A program made the position numbers and the translations under genes. From assembly GCA_012845835.1 (NCBI GenBank), contig JABAKD010000021.1:12564295-12628294 (forward strand): DNA of 64,000 nucleotides, read 5' to 3'. Below are positions 54,950-64,000 of the stretch, in pieces (the first letter of the stretch is position 1; each line of letters begins with the position of its first letter). The notes beneath the pieces are model-generated. The model did not search any database. It was not told the origin of the DNA and worked only from the letters and a program-made list of their open reading frames with translations. The stretch is from Undaria pinnatifida (Eukaryota; Sar; Phaeophyceae; Laminariales; Alariaceae).

Positions 54950-55305
54950 TCAAACAGTCCTGCGGAAAGCCTTGCGCCGACGTAGATCCTCTCTGAACTC
55001 TGGCCATGTCATACCGTGCGGCTCGTAGATAGGCGTCCGTGTCTTGGGAGCATAGAGTGTAGCTCCTGCTGTCAGGAGCATGCTGAACACGACGAGGACA
55101 CCAGCGATAAGATAGTCTTTGGTTTCTGCGCCTCGTGTCTGGATAATTGGGAAGGCTGAATCGTTGCTCCGTCCGACTCGAGGATGAGTCCTCCGGAGGC
55201 CGAGGCCGCTACCTTCCATCGGCCATAATGTTGGACAACCCTGGTCAACGTTTGAGGCTACCCGATGGTCCCAGCGTTGAGCCACGGCGCTTGTGGGAGC
55301 ACTGC
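54950..55305 (-). CDS. Terminal exon of an unidentified membrane protein
   Basis: The minus-strand frame opens after a good acceptor (TTCCTAATTTCGCAG, exon from 55305) and runs to a stop at 54950. The exon begins in phase 1 and encodes about 118 residues: a polar, Arg/Gly-rich first half, one hydrophobic segment (DYLIAGVLVVFSMLLTAG, about the middle), and a charged tail WPEFREDLRRRKAFRR. The hydrophobic segment suggests a single-pass membrane protein. No upstream exon could be assigned and the family is unknown. Confidence 0.4.
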
Positions 55306-55394
55306 CTGCGAAATTAGGAAATCGACGACAGGATTTCCTAATTTGTGATTGTTAACTTTTACATATTTTCTGGGCGTGAAGAATTGCCTAAATT

Positions 55395-55437
55395 ATAAGG
55401 GCTCCGCATGGGTGCCGGCATTCGCCGGCGCCCATGC
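55395..55437 (-). repeat. Hairpin tail module with 14-bp stem
   Basis: A 14-bp stem (GCATGGGTGCCGGC with its partner, one wobble) closes an ATTC loop at 55406-55437. On the minus strand it is followed by GGAGCCCTTATA, the same tail as after the hairpins near 7500 and 25400. Confidence 0.65.
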
Positions 55438-55459
55438 TTCGGGTAGGGCAGGGCAGCAC

Positions 55460-57396
55460 TTCGACAGCTTAAGGTGTAGCTGTCCGATTTGGCATGCATT
55501 GAACTTTAAAGTAATGCCAAGAGTTTAATACGAACATGGGATTATGAAAGTCATGCTTTGACAAAAGAAAAAACGTAATATTATACAACAAAGAAGGCAA
55601 GGATAGGCGAAACAAACTATGTTAAATGCGCCGTCAAGTAAAAGTTGGCGTTTGTCAAACAAAAAGACCGAAAAGTGTATTATAATTGAGAACCTGCGAT
55701 GCCTCTAGGCGAAACAAAAGAGGCCTTGGCATTAATGAAGAGACTGCACTGCTGTCCCCGTGGCAATGGAGGTTTGAAGTCGACAGGATGCAAAGTCGGT
55801 TTGCATCAAACGTCGACATGAGGACATGTCAGCCGGCGAGGTTTTGGAAGAAGATTGCCTTGTTTGTTACGTGAAGGCTGTCGCATTGATTGGTCTGCGT
55901 GGTCGCGGGCGAGGAGGAAAACGTAGAAGAGGAGGGCGATCTCTCGTTGAGGCGGCGTTGTCTAAGATTGGTGCGGGGGTGGCTTTGATCGTACGGGAGG
56001 TTGGCGTAGCGCTTTTTCTCTGTTTTTTCTCGGGAAGGCGGGATATGTGTGTCTGCTGTCTTTTCTTCGTGGGGGCTTTCACGTTGTCGAAATTGGACGC
56101 GTCCCCTCAATGCATAATATCCGGAGTGTATCTACCATGACGACTGCTGATAGTGCCGTGCGTATTTCCTAGAGACTGATATATTATTTACTGGTAGTAA
56201 TAATAATATACCTTTGCAACATTTTTTCCTTCATCCCATTTATTATCCCCGCACCACTCTCGATCTCCCTCCCAGCAGTATCTCAGATCCGGGGTCAATA
56301 GCGGGCCCTCCTCCTCCCTCCCCACTTCGGCACGTGCTTCATTTTTACCGCGAGGATAATCCAGCATTTTCTTCCCTCGTCGACTCGCGTCGAACCGACC
56401 CACGCTGCTAGGCGTTCTCAGCAGTTGATTGATGCCTGTTTTTTTTTTTGCATTTTTGCAAATAAAGTCAAATCTCATCGTGGTGGGTGTCGAACTCAAG
56501 GCCAACCAAACGTTAGTAGTACTCGAGGGTAAAACCACTATTATTAATAGACCACCGGGGCGGCCGGCTGACAAATGATTAAAAAAAAAAGGATCTTTGC
56601 ATAGAGATTACATTCCCTCCCCCATATTGTATGATATTACGATGGTTGACGCGATATGTATAGAATAAAGCGCCAAATACCTAAATATCAGCGTACGCGG
56701 AGTTTTAGATATCATGAATAACGAACGACCGCGATGGCAGAGCACGGCAAAGCACAGCGCGTCGCTCTGCTGAGCTAGCGGTACGCTGCTGAGCTGAGCC
56801 GCAGGGCATCGCAGGGCACTGCACGGCGCTTTGTTTCTGTAAGCTATAGCGCTGCGATGGGGTGCTGGGCGATGTCGAGCTGATGAGCCAAGCCCAGATC
56901 TCAGCCGCTGAAGCTTCGTCAAGTACAAAACAAATGGTGCGAATCAAAGCAAAGCTAAAGCTGGACCGTTCCGCAACTAATGCACAGCTGTCAGGCGGCA
57001 ATTAGCGGCAGTAGGAAGTTCAACTTAATAGACAAAAAGGAAAAAAAAATCGCGAAAAAGTTCAAAATCGTGTTGGCAGAAAAACCAAGTTTGTAGGAAG
57101 CAGCTGAAAGGTCAAGAAACAGGCAATATTTCAGTTAGTTGTTGTTGTTGTTGTCGTTCTCACATTAACTCGCATAATCAAGTCCGTCGTCACAGGACAG
57201 GCTCCAGTCACTCTGGAGCTGAGGAATACCCTAGGGGGAAAACACAAACTAAAGGTGGTACAGGCATAAATCACAGCTGACGCAATTCATGCCTCCACCA
57301 GAAACATATAAAAGTGAAATCGGGAGTCAGTCTACGATGTGCCAGGTCCATACCGGTGCATACGTCTCATTACTCGCGCCTGGGAAAACCGACTAT
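55460..57396. other. Intergenic stretch upstream of the copia element
   Basis: No firm gene. ORFs at 55686-56140 lack motifs. 56440-56565 is described separately. A GC-rich patch of imperfect CAGGGCA/GCACGGC-type repeats lies at 56735-56830 and resembles the GC-rich core of the 6965-7513 repeat. Confidence 0.45.
56440..56565 (-). repeat. Possible tRNA-related SINE with A-tail
   Basis: On the minus strand a B-box-like TGAGTTCGACACCC lies about 80 bp after GGTGGTC, whose GGTGG could pair with CCACC downstream. The unit ends in an A-run. Weaker than the 27456-27860 units. Confidence 0.3.
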
Positions 57397-58044
57397 TGTC
57401 AAGGATGTCTCTATGTGCATCTGTCAACAGCTGAACACAGTTCTACCTTTGTGTACGATTGCGACAACTTGACAGTCGTGTGTCGGTAGTAGCGATATGT
57501 AGCGCAGACGTAGATTGCAGTAACTAGTATTTCTGCGTAGCAGTAGAAAAGAATCTAGCGGGCACACCTTTATGTCTCCGTAGCATGTATTCTCTTGTTC
57601 TAGAAATATTCCGGAAGCATGATAGGTCAAGGTTGACCGGGACATTTACGTTGAACGTGTGTAGCTTCTGGAAGCCTTCTAGAAGCTTCTGGAATTTCTG
57701 TAAGCTTCTGGAAGCGTTTCAGATCGAGGTTGCTGCTTCTAGAACGTAGGAAACCTTCCAGAATCATTCTGGAATCATTCTGGATCTTTTGTGTGATTGG
57801 CTAATTTTTGTCGTATTCGAGAAGAGTGGCCCAGCCTTTAGCTCGCCCACCCTTCTCACTCCTCATCGGCACCAGCAAAACCTGACTTGGGAGTCAGTCA
57901 GTAATCAAACATCTTCATTTCTCTGTTTCTGAGTCGCTCGCAATTCGACTTCTCTCTGAGTGTATACCTCTGAGGTAGGCCACACAACCTACGAGCATCA
58001 GCGGCATCTACCTGCTGCTGGGACACAACGCATTATTCTTAACA
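57397..58044 (+). repeat. Copia 5' LTR
   Basis: 648 bp, beginning TGTCAAGGA and ending TTCTTAACA; these ends are imperfect inverted repeats (7 of 9). The left boundary is fixed by the 3' LTR start at 63815 and the right boundary by the adjoining primer site. A CAAT-type ATTGG at 57797 lies downstream of the heat-shock-like array. Confidence 0.9.
57666..57785. promoter_or_regulatory. Heat-shock-element array in LTR U3
   Basis: Seven perfect TTCnnGAA palindromes occur at 57666, 57677, 57687, 57706, 57737, 57756 and 57767, plus one imperfect (57778). Those at 57677-57694 are contiguous alternating nTTCn/nGAAn pentamers. This is the binding pattern of heat-shock transcription factors. Heat induction of the element is an inference. 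Confidence 0.7.
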
Positions 58045-58059
58045 GGTTATGGGCCTCGG
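58045..58059 (+). other. Primer-binding site, initiator tRNA-Met type
   Basis: GGTTATGGGCCTCGG starts directly after the LTR. GGTTATGGGCC matches the primer site of Drosophila copia, which pairs with the anticodon region of initiator tRNA-Met rather than with its 3' end. Confidence 0.75.
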
Positions 58060-58376
58060 TTAACGCACGCACTCTACAAGCTACGGACGTCAAGGGGAGG
58101 TCAACACATCCTTCTTGGGATACTCGACAGCCTCTGCGGACAGCGAGCGGAGTTCTTGGAACCTCGGAGATTTTTGGAGATTGCGACGTCGTCATCGGTC
58201 AGCGGCAACAAACGTGAGCGCACAACCTCGGTCATATACACCGAGGAGCTTCAAGTACATCTCAACACCTACCCAGTACTGCAACAGCAGTAGTGGGTTG
58301 TGAAGCGAATCACTTGTCCGGAAGAGTTTCGAGTATTTTACATCGGGACAAGAACACTGCGGTATAATCATCAAGG

Positions 58377-58520
58377 AAAAACCACAACCGGAGTCCTCTT
58401 TATCATTAGCAGGAGCGGGGTGGTGAAGACAACCAGAGTCCTCTATATCATTAGCAGGAGCGGGGTCAGGAACAAAAACCACAACCGGAGTCCTCTTTAT
58501 CATAAGCAGGAGCGGGGTGG
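58377..58520 (+). repeat. Three short tandem repeats in the copia leader
   Basis: Units of about 50 bp share GGAGTCCTCT, then ATCAT, then AGCAGGAGCGGGGT, between the primer site and gag. They may be untranslated leader repeats. Confidence 0.75.
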
Positions 58521-58607
58521 GGAACACTCGGGCATAGACACCCAGAGCAAGAATACTTCTGCGGCAGAAGGGACATCTAGTAAAAGACGAAGATCATATG
58601 AATTATA

Positions 58608-59327
58608 ATGCCGGAGGCAGGAGAAGTGATCCCACCGAGCAACACGGGAGGAAGCACCTTCGCCAGCGACAACTCCACGAACCTGGTAACCGTGATCAAA
58701 GGACTCAGGAAGTTTGACGGCAAGGACCCTGCGGAATTCAAGACATGGATGAAAAAGTTCTGTGTCGTGGTTGGAGCTACCAGGAAGGACATTCTACCAC
58801 TACTGAAGAAACAACCGCGGCCAGACCCTGGGGACACCAACGCACTCGAGTCATACACAAGGGCTAACGAGGATCTCTACGCCATCCTGTTTCTTCTGGT
58901 GGAACTACCGGCTGCATTAGCAGTACAGAAGCACGAGGACGACACTGGAATCAGCAGAGACGGGCAGGCTGCCTTTCAGGAGCTCTGCGACAACTACGAC
59001 AGAGTAACCGACGAGGTGATCAGGGCAAAGATGGACGAGATAGAGAATAATCCAATGAACCCTGGTGAGAACCCCGACGACTACTTCAACCAAAAGATCC
59101 TCCTGCGCGCTCAGCTGAACAAGATGGGTGAACCTGTGACGGATCGACGCTTCAAGGACATATGTATCCAGGGAATCACCGACGAGTACAACGACGTCAA
59201 GATGATGGTGTTCCGCGACCGTCCTTCGCGCTTGGCGAGATCCAGTCCACCATGCGCAACATATTCCTCGACTCACAGTCGCGTAAGGGATCAAAAGGGC
59301 GGATTTCTGGTCGCGGGCTTGCCATGA
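58608..59327 (+). CDS. Copia Gag (truncated by frame change)
   Basis: ATG 58608 opens 239 codons. Residues 36-50 (FDGKDPAEFKTWMKK) mark the copia-type Gag core, and an acidic helical region follows. Homology to Gag continues up to about 59218; then the zinc-knuckle part lies in the pol frame, one base back. The last 35 or so codons of this frame are therefore out of register. Gag coats the element RNA in the virus-like particle. No classic slippery heptamer is visible at the junction, so a one-base deletion is as likely as programmed frameshifting. Confidence 0.85.
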   Translation: MPEAGEVIPPSNTGGSTFASDNSTNLVTVIKGLRKFDGKDPAEFKTWMKKFCVVVGATRKDILPLLKKQPRPDPGDTNALESYTRANEDLYAILFLLVELPAALAVQKHEDDTGISRDGQAAFQELCDNYDRVTDEVIRAKMDEIENNPMNPGENPDDYFNQKILLRAQLNKMGEPVTDRRFKDICIQGITDEYNDVKMMVFRDRPSRLARSSPPCATYSSTHSRVRDQKGGFLVAGLP

Positions 59328-62300
59328 CAACCACAGCGACGCTGATCTGCCACAGATGCAACGAGCCCGGCCACATCCGAAGGCACTGCCCCAAGCTCAG
59401 GGAAGAAAGGAAACAGCCGGCCGGAGCAACGAAGTGGTGCTCAGTACACAACACCACCTCTCACTCCAACGAGGAATGCCACCAACAGGGCGCCAAGAAG
59501 CCGGAAGCACGGAAGCGAGGCAAGGCCTTCACAGCATGCTCTCACTGTCATCACTGTTCGACATCCTCGGACAAGCAAGAACCGAGCAAAAAGAAAGCAG
59601 CGATCGACTTCACTCGCGACGAGGACGACGGATTCGACAATGCATTCATGTTCGCCACCTGCTCCCGCTTCAGGGGACGGGATTTTTCGGCCAGTGAGAC
59701 TGGAGTCAGACTGCTGGTGGACACAGGAGCGTCGGAGACGATGTTCGACAGCCGTCTGATCCCCGAGGGACGCATCCAAGACTACAAGGCGCGAACTATC
59801 CCGAAGATCATCGACATAGCGGGCGAAGGCCAACTACAGGGAACAGCAACAGGTGTCCTTCACTGCACCATCTCAGACAAGGAGGGAAAGCAGCGTCCTA
59901 ATCGCCTCACTGGACTGATTGTACCTGGGCTTGGGCGTAACATTTTTTCGCCAACTTCACTGCTGAAGAAAGGACTGCGATGCGTGGTTGAAGACAAAAC
60001 TCCGCACCTCACAGTACAGAAGACAGTCATTCCGCTCCGTCAGGACCCGCAGGACCAAGGAATGTGCACGCTGGACGTCACGTTTCAAGAAACGTCTGCG
60101 ACTCCTTCCCAAGCTGGCAAGACGTCTGACCAGCCGCCCTCAAAGAATGTCAACAAGGCATCACCACCAGCGGTTTCACGAGCAGTGTGCTCAGTAGCAA
60201 TTGCTGCGGATACCTGGCACAGGAGACTGGGACACATCAACCCTCGCAACATGGACATCCTGAGGAAAGTCCCGGACACTGGCGTGGATTACTCGGATAC
60301 ACCTTCCCCTTGCGAAATCTGCGAGATGGGGAAACACAAGCAGTCTCCACACCCCAAGAAGAGCACTCGCGAGCTTTCTCGGCCTGGAGAGATCGTGGTC
60401 ATCGACAATCTGGGACCCGTCACCCCACCAGCAAAGTCCAAGGGAGGATTGTTCCCGTACGCCTGCAAGATCACCGACGACTTTACCAAGATGAAGGAAG
60501 TGTACCTGCTCCGCAAGAAAGCCGACACCACCGAAGCTATCCATGCCTACAACATGCGAGTCGCCAGCGACGGGTACCGCATCGAAACCATCCGTTGCGA
60601 CAAGGGAGGTGAAAAAACCGGGACTGAATTCCGCGAGTACTGCAAGAGCTCAGCTATCAAGCTCGAATACGCTGCCACCAACACGCCTCAACATGTCGGA
60701 ACATCGGAGCGCGACGGGCAAACACTCTCAGCCATGACCCGATGCCTCCTGAAGGACGGTGACTTTCCGCCCTATATGTGGGGCGAACTCATGATGACGG
60801 CTGCGTATCTACTGAACCGGTCGCCGCACTCAGCGCTGGGAGGTACTACTCCCTACCCGAAGATGCACCACAAGTCTCCGGATCTATCGGGACTTCGCGC
60901 GATCGGAGCTCGCGCCTTTGTGCACCACGAGCGCTATCGCAAGAAACTGGACGACAGGGCCTTCGAAGGCAAACTCTGTGGATACGGACTAGACAGCAAG
61001 ACGTACCGGATCCTCAATCTGTCCAACGGTACCGTGATCGAGAGCCGTAACGTAACCTTCATCGAGTCACCGCCGCGCTCGGTTCCCTTTCAGTATTCCG
61101 ACGAGGTACACGGCTACGAGAGCGATGTCCTGAGCTACACTTTCCTCCTGGGGTCCGAAAACCCCACTACTGCCAGTGGGTTGGACTTCCAAACGCAGAA
61201 CGAACTCCTCCGCCAAGAAATCCGGCAAATGCAACAAGACAACCTCGATCGGGAGGAGCTACGCTTGGAGCTGCAGCAGGACAACCACCAACACTCATTC
61301 TCCCCGGAAGATCCTTCGCCGGGAGGAGCCTCATCACCAGGAGGAGCTGCGCTGGAGGGAGCTGCTAGTCCGGGAAGCACCGCTGATCCAGGAGGAGCCG
61401 CTGACACGGGAGGCGTGGAGCCTAACGGCGGTATAGAAGCTGGGGGAGAAGTTGGATCTGCGGGAACGGCGGGACCATCTTCGCCTTCACGGGGAGGCAC
61501 TACTTCAGGAGGAGCTGGCGCAGCTGGAGCGGCGCGTCAAGGTATGCGCCGCCTCGAAGTAACTCGCGCCAGCACGCGTCGCAAACCGGCCCACGATGAT
61601 CCCGTGGACCCTGCCCTAGCTCCGGGCGCTCTGACTGTGACCATGGGCGACGACGGAACCGCACGCGGCAACGCACGCTTAGCAGTTGGGCGCACCGATC
61701 CTACCGCGCTCGCTTTCGACCAATTGAGCACCATCGCAGCTCAATCGTCCCAACCGTGTCCCGGAGATGTCTGGGACTTCGCCCACTTTCCGGAAGATCC
61801 CTTCCCCGGTTGCGGCTACATCTACGCCACGCGCAGCGAAGCCCCGCACGGGCTCTTGGAGGAGACGAGTCAAGTGCTCAAAATCCCGGACACCTACGCG
61901 GAAGCCATGAGTTCACCCCAGCGCGAGAAGTGGGAAGAAGCTTGCGCTACCGAGATGGGGAGTTTGGAGAAACACAACGTCTACACCCTCGTCCCGCTCA
62001 GTAGCGTACCCAAAACAGACAAGATCCTCAGCACAAAGTTCGTATTCAAGAAAAAACTGGATGGACGATTCAAGGCCCGTCTGGTCGTCGGTGGACATCG
62101 CCAAGAAGCAGGATACGACTACGGACGAAGCTACGCACCGGTGTGCCGCATCGAGAGCATTCGCTTGATCCTCGCCATCGCCAACGAACAAGGATGGGTC
62201 ATCCATCAATTGGACGTCGTCGGAGCATTCCTGAACGCTCCCTGCGACAGGGACGTGTACGTCAGGCCTGCTCCTGGGGAAACTCAAAAGGACCCGAAGA

Positions 62301-63436
62301 CAGGAGAACCGATGATCTACAAACTCAAGCGCAGCCTCTACGGGCTATCACAATCGCCGGCGCAATGGAACGACACTCTCGACGCGACCCTTTCGGCGTT
62401 CGGCTGGAAGCGGACGCAGTCCGACCCCTGCGTGTACACCTACACAGATGGCGCTACCATGGTGATTCTGTCGGTGTATGTGGACAATATTCTCATGACC
62501 GGAGAAGACCAAAACTCGGTGAACAACAAGAAACGGGAACTGACTGACCGATTCGAGATGACCGACCTAGGCGAAGTCAAGCGCATCCTGGGCATCGAGG
62601 TCAAGCGCGACTACGAGCAAGGGACCCTATCCATCTCGCAAGGACACTACGTCGCTACGATCCTGGAGCGATTCGGAATGCAGGATGCGAACCCAGTGAG
62701 CACTCCAGGATACGGAGCGGAGATCTCCACGAAACACCCTCAGGACCAGCTGCTCGGGTCCGATGAGAAGCGATTGTTCCAACAAATAACGGGTTGCATT
62801 CTCTACCTGACGCAAGGCACCAGATTCGACATCTGCTTTGCAGCACTGCAACTGTCCAAGGCCTGCAACAACCCGGCTCAAGTCAACCTGAGGACAGCTA
62901 AGCACGTACTGCGATACCTTCGCAGAAACCTGGACCTGCCCATCACCTACAAGCGCGGACAATTCCGACTGACCGCATACGCAGACTCGTCCTTCGGGGC
63001 AAACCCGGACAACGGAAGATCCACCACCGGCTATTTGTTCTTCCTGGGAGGCGGACTGCTTAACTTCGGGGCAAAAAGCCAGACGATTGTTGCTCAGAGC
63101 ACGGTCGAAGCCGAGATCCAGGCAATCAGCTACGCCGCTAGGGAAGCGGTCTACATCTCCAACTTCATGGGAGAGCTGAAGTTCAAGAACTTCGAATCAG
63201 TGCCAATCCACAGTGATAGTACCGGGGCTCTCACAGTGGCTGGGAATGCCATGCACAGCCAGAGAACGAAGCATGTCGCCCTACGCTACTCTTTTATCCG
63301 GGAGCTGGTATCTAGGGGCAAGATCAACCTCCACCACAAGCGGAGCGAGGAGCAATTGGCGGACATCGCGACCAAGCATCTGCCCAAGCATCGCTTCACG
63401 TCGATCCTCCTGCAAATTCAGAACTTCAAGCACTGA
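59162..63436 (+). CDS. Copia Pol polyprotein
   Basis: 1424 codons counted from 59162; true element coding probably begins near 59218. The Gag zinc knuckle is C63-x2-C66-x4-H71-x4-C76. Protease DTGA is at 187-190. Integrase has H353-x4-H358 and C384-x2-C387, then D415, D480 and E516 (35 residues between the last two), and a downstream GYGLDSKTYRI-like region. A Gly/Ala/Pro-rich linker spans 715-790. Reverse transcriptase starts near 918, with LDVVGAFL (Asp 1018) and YVDN at 1106-1109, where most copia elements have YVDD. RNase H has YADSS (Asp 1275), STVEAE (Glu 1316) and HSDSTGAL (Asp 1352), ending near ADIATKHLP. The frame is otherwise intact, without stops. Confidence 0.95.
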   Translation: MYPGNHRRVQRRQDDGVPRPSFALGEIQSTMRNIFLDSQSRKGSKGRISGRGLAMTTTATLICHRCNEPGHIRRHCPKLREERKQPAGATKWCSVHNTTSHSNEECHQQGAKKPEARKRGKAFTACSHCHHCSTSSDKQEPSKKKAAIDFTRDEDDGFDNAFMFATCSRFRGRDFSASETGVRLLVDTGASETMFDSRLIPEGRIQDYKARTIPKIIDIAGEGQLQGTATGVLHCTISDKEGKQRPNRLTGLIVPGLGRNIFSPTSLLKKGLRCVVEDKTPHLTVQKTVIPLRQDPQDQGMCTLDVTFQETSATPSQAGKTSDQPPSKNVNKASPPAVSRAVCSVAIAADTWHRRLGHINPRNMDILRKVPDTGVDYSDTPSPCEICEMGKHKQSPHPKKSTRELSRPGEIVVIDNLGPVTPPAKSKGGLFPYACKITDDFTKMKEVYLLRKKADTTEAIHAYNMRVASDGYRIETIRCDKGGEKTGTEFREYCKSSAIKLEYAATNTPQHVGTSERDGQTLSAMTRCLLKDGDFPPYMWGELMMTAAYLLNRSPHSALGGTTPYPKMHHKSPDLSGLRAIGARAFVHHERYRKKLDDRAFEGKLCGYGLDSKTYRILNLSNGTVIESRNVTFIESPPRSVPFQYSDEVHGYESDVLSYTFLLGSENPTTASGLDFQTQNELLRQEIRQMQQDNLDREELRLELQQDNHQHSFSPEDPSPGGASSPGGAALEGAASPGSTADPGGAADTGGVEPNGGIEAGGEVGSAGTAGPSSPSRGGTTSGGAGAAGAARQGMRRLEVTRASTRRKPAHDDPVDPALAPGALTVTMGDDGTARGNARLAVGRTDPTALAFDQLSTIAAQSSQPCPGDVWDFAHFPEDPFPGCGYIYATRSEAPHGLLEETSQVLKIPDTYAEAMSSPQREKWEEACATEMGSLEKHNVYTLVPLSSVPKTDKILSTKFVFKKKLDGRFKARLVVGGHRQEAGYDYGRSYAPVCRIESIRLILAIANEQGWVIHQLDVVGAFLNAPCDRDVYVRPAPGETQKDPKTGEPMIYKLKRSLYGLSQSPAQWNDTLDATLSAFGWKRTQSDPCVYTYTDGATMVILSVYVDNILMTGEDQNSVNNKKRELTDRFEMTDLGEVKRILGIEVKRDYEQGTLSISQGHYVATILERFGMQDANPVSTPGYGAEISTKHPQDQLLGSDEKRLFQQITGCILYLTQGTRFDICFAALQLSKACNNPAQVNLRTAKHVLRYLRRNLDLPITYKRGQFRLTAYADSSFGANPDNGRSTTGYLFFLGGGLLNFGAKSQTIVAQSTVEAEIQAISYAAREAVYISNFMGELKFKNFESVPIHSDSTGALTVAGNAMHSQRTKHVALRYSFIRELVSRGKINLHHKRSEEQLADIATKHLPKHRFTSILLQIQNFKH

Positions 63437-63814
63437 AGGATTTTTTTTTTTCGTCGGCGAATGTCGGAGATTTATTCGTGGACGGCTGGGTGAAGGACAG
63501 CGTTTTCGGAGGGAAATTTGATTTTGGAATATGCGTGCACGTGCGCAAGAACATCATCAGACGCAGGAAGGCAATCACCAGGAAGGAGTTCACGAACAGG
63601 AGCGTGGACGAGTACCATTTTTTCTCTCCGTATAAAGACTACGTAGTTAGTCTAAAAAGACATGTTGGTCAATGATATGTCGACTCAATTGTAGAACAGT
63701 GTTTCTTGGCATTCGTGAATTAGGAAGTTGCAATCATATGCGAATTGCGGGGTTGCACGAGACAAAGTTGTTTTTCCGTTGAACACATTGACTGGTTGTC
63801 CATTCGCGGGGTTG
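63437..63814 (+). other. Copia 3' untranslated region
   Basis: 378 bp between the pol stop and the 3' LTR. A T-run follows the stop. The sequence directly before the LTR (GCGGGGTTG) is only weakly purine-rich, so the polypurine tract is poorly defined. Confidence 0.5.
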
Positions 63815-64000
63815 TGTCAAGGATGTCTCTATGTGCATCTGTCAACATCTGAACACAGTTCTACCTTTGTGTACGATTGCGACAACTTGACAGTCGTGTG
63901 TCGGTAGTAGCGATATGTAGCGCAGACGTAGATTGCAGCAACTAGTATTTCTGCGTAGCAGTAGAAAAGAATCTAGCGGGCACACCTTTAAGTCTCCGTA
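63815..64000 (+). repeat. Copia 3' LTR, truncated by window end
   Basis: Begins TGTCAAGG and aligns with 57397-57582 with three substitutions and no gaps. The remaining 462 bp lie outside the window, including the part equivalent to the heat-shock-like array. Confidence 0.95.

Larger units (their letters stand above)
57397..64000 (+). mobile_element. Ty1/copia LTR retrotransposon (3' end outside window)
   Basis: A 648-bp 5' LTR, a tRNA-iMet-type primer site, gag, pol and the first 186 bp of the 3' LTR are present in order. Pol has the copia order protease, integrase, reverse transcriptase, RNase H. Three mismatches in the 186 bp shared by the LTRs (98.4% identity) indicate a recent insertion. 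The 5' flank ends ACTAT; the matching target duplication would lie beyond the window. Gag and pol are in different frames and the RT active site reads YVDN, so autonomy is doubtful. Confidence 0.95.

Noticed and set aside
61310-61530. A separate gene on the minus strand opposite the Gly/Ala/Pro-rich linker of Pol
   Set aside because: The frame is the complement of low-complexity GGAGCT-type codons inside an intact pol frame.

Overview
The window looks like repeat-rich nuclear DNA of a brown alga (Phaeophyceae). The main evidence is two intronless genes built of tandem C-x4-C-x16-C-x2-H units about 35 residues long. This is the EsV-1-7 cysteine motif, known from Ectocarpus, other brown algae and the phaeovirus EsV-1. 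GT-AG introns, tRNA-derived SINE-like units, long homopolymer tracts and several eukaryotic transposon families agree with this. I see no rRNA gene, no functional tRNA gene and no CRISPR array.

Layout. 1-6,240: a mosaic of directly duplicated non-coding segments, with a decayed minus-strand ORF (2945-3871) and one possible coding exon (4705-4872). 6,689-7,513: an exon for a glycine-rich zinc-ribbon-like protein, running into a dispersed repeat with a hairpin near its end. 8,110-10,140: a satellite of about 336 bp units. 10,169-12,507: a decayed gene with an OTU-like motif followed by a spliced PIF1-like helicase. 14,105-21,471 and 29,680-34,186: two old, diverged copies of one segment, each carrying an EsV-1-7 gene on the minus strand and remnants of another minus-strand gene. 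25,383-29,434: mobile DNA, including a 920-bp miniature LTR element that carries a broken NADAR-domain gene fragment, and a cluster of tRNA-like SINE units. 35,600-42,265: C-rich repeats, tandem duplications and no firm gene. 42,513-42,870: an hAT transposase remnant. 43,515-46,392: a second zinc-ribbon gene whose first intron holds a 957-bp terminal-inverted-repeat element. 46,976-49,330: small candidate spliced genes. 49,360-52,480: two minisatellite arrays in opposite orientation, like a Foldback element. 52,990-54,065: a PIF/Harbinger transposase pseudogene. 54,191-55,450: a 325-bp tandem duplication, a membrane-protein exon and another hairpin tail. 57,397-64,000: a young Ty1/copia retrotransposon, cut by the window end inside its 3' LTR.

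Most protein-coding content is transposon-derived and broken. The host-like candidates are the two EsV-1-7 genes, the two zinc-ribbon genes and a few short exons. The best lead is the copia element: its 5' LTR holds a dense array of heat-shock-element half sites, and its reverse transcriptase has YVDN in place of YVDD. Other leads are the LTR element with a captured NADAR fragment and a paralogous empty site nearby, the hairpin-tail repeats with covarying stems, and the twin zinc-ribbon genes. All calls come from reading the sequence; no database search was run.
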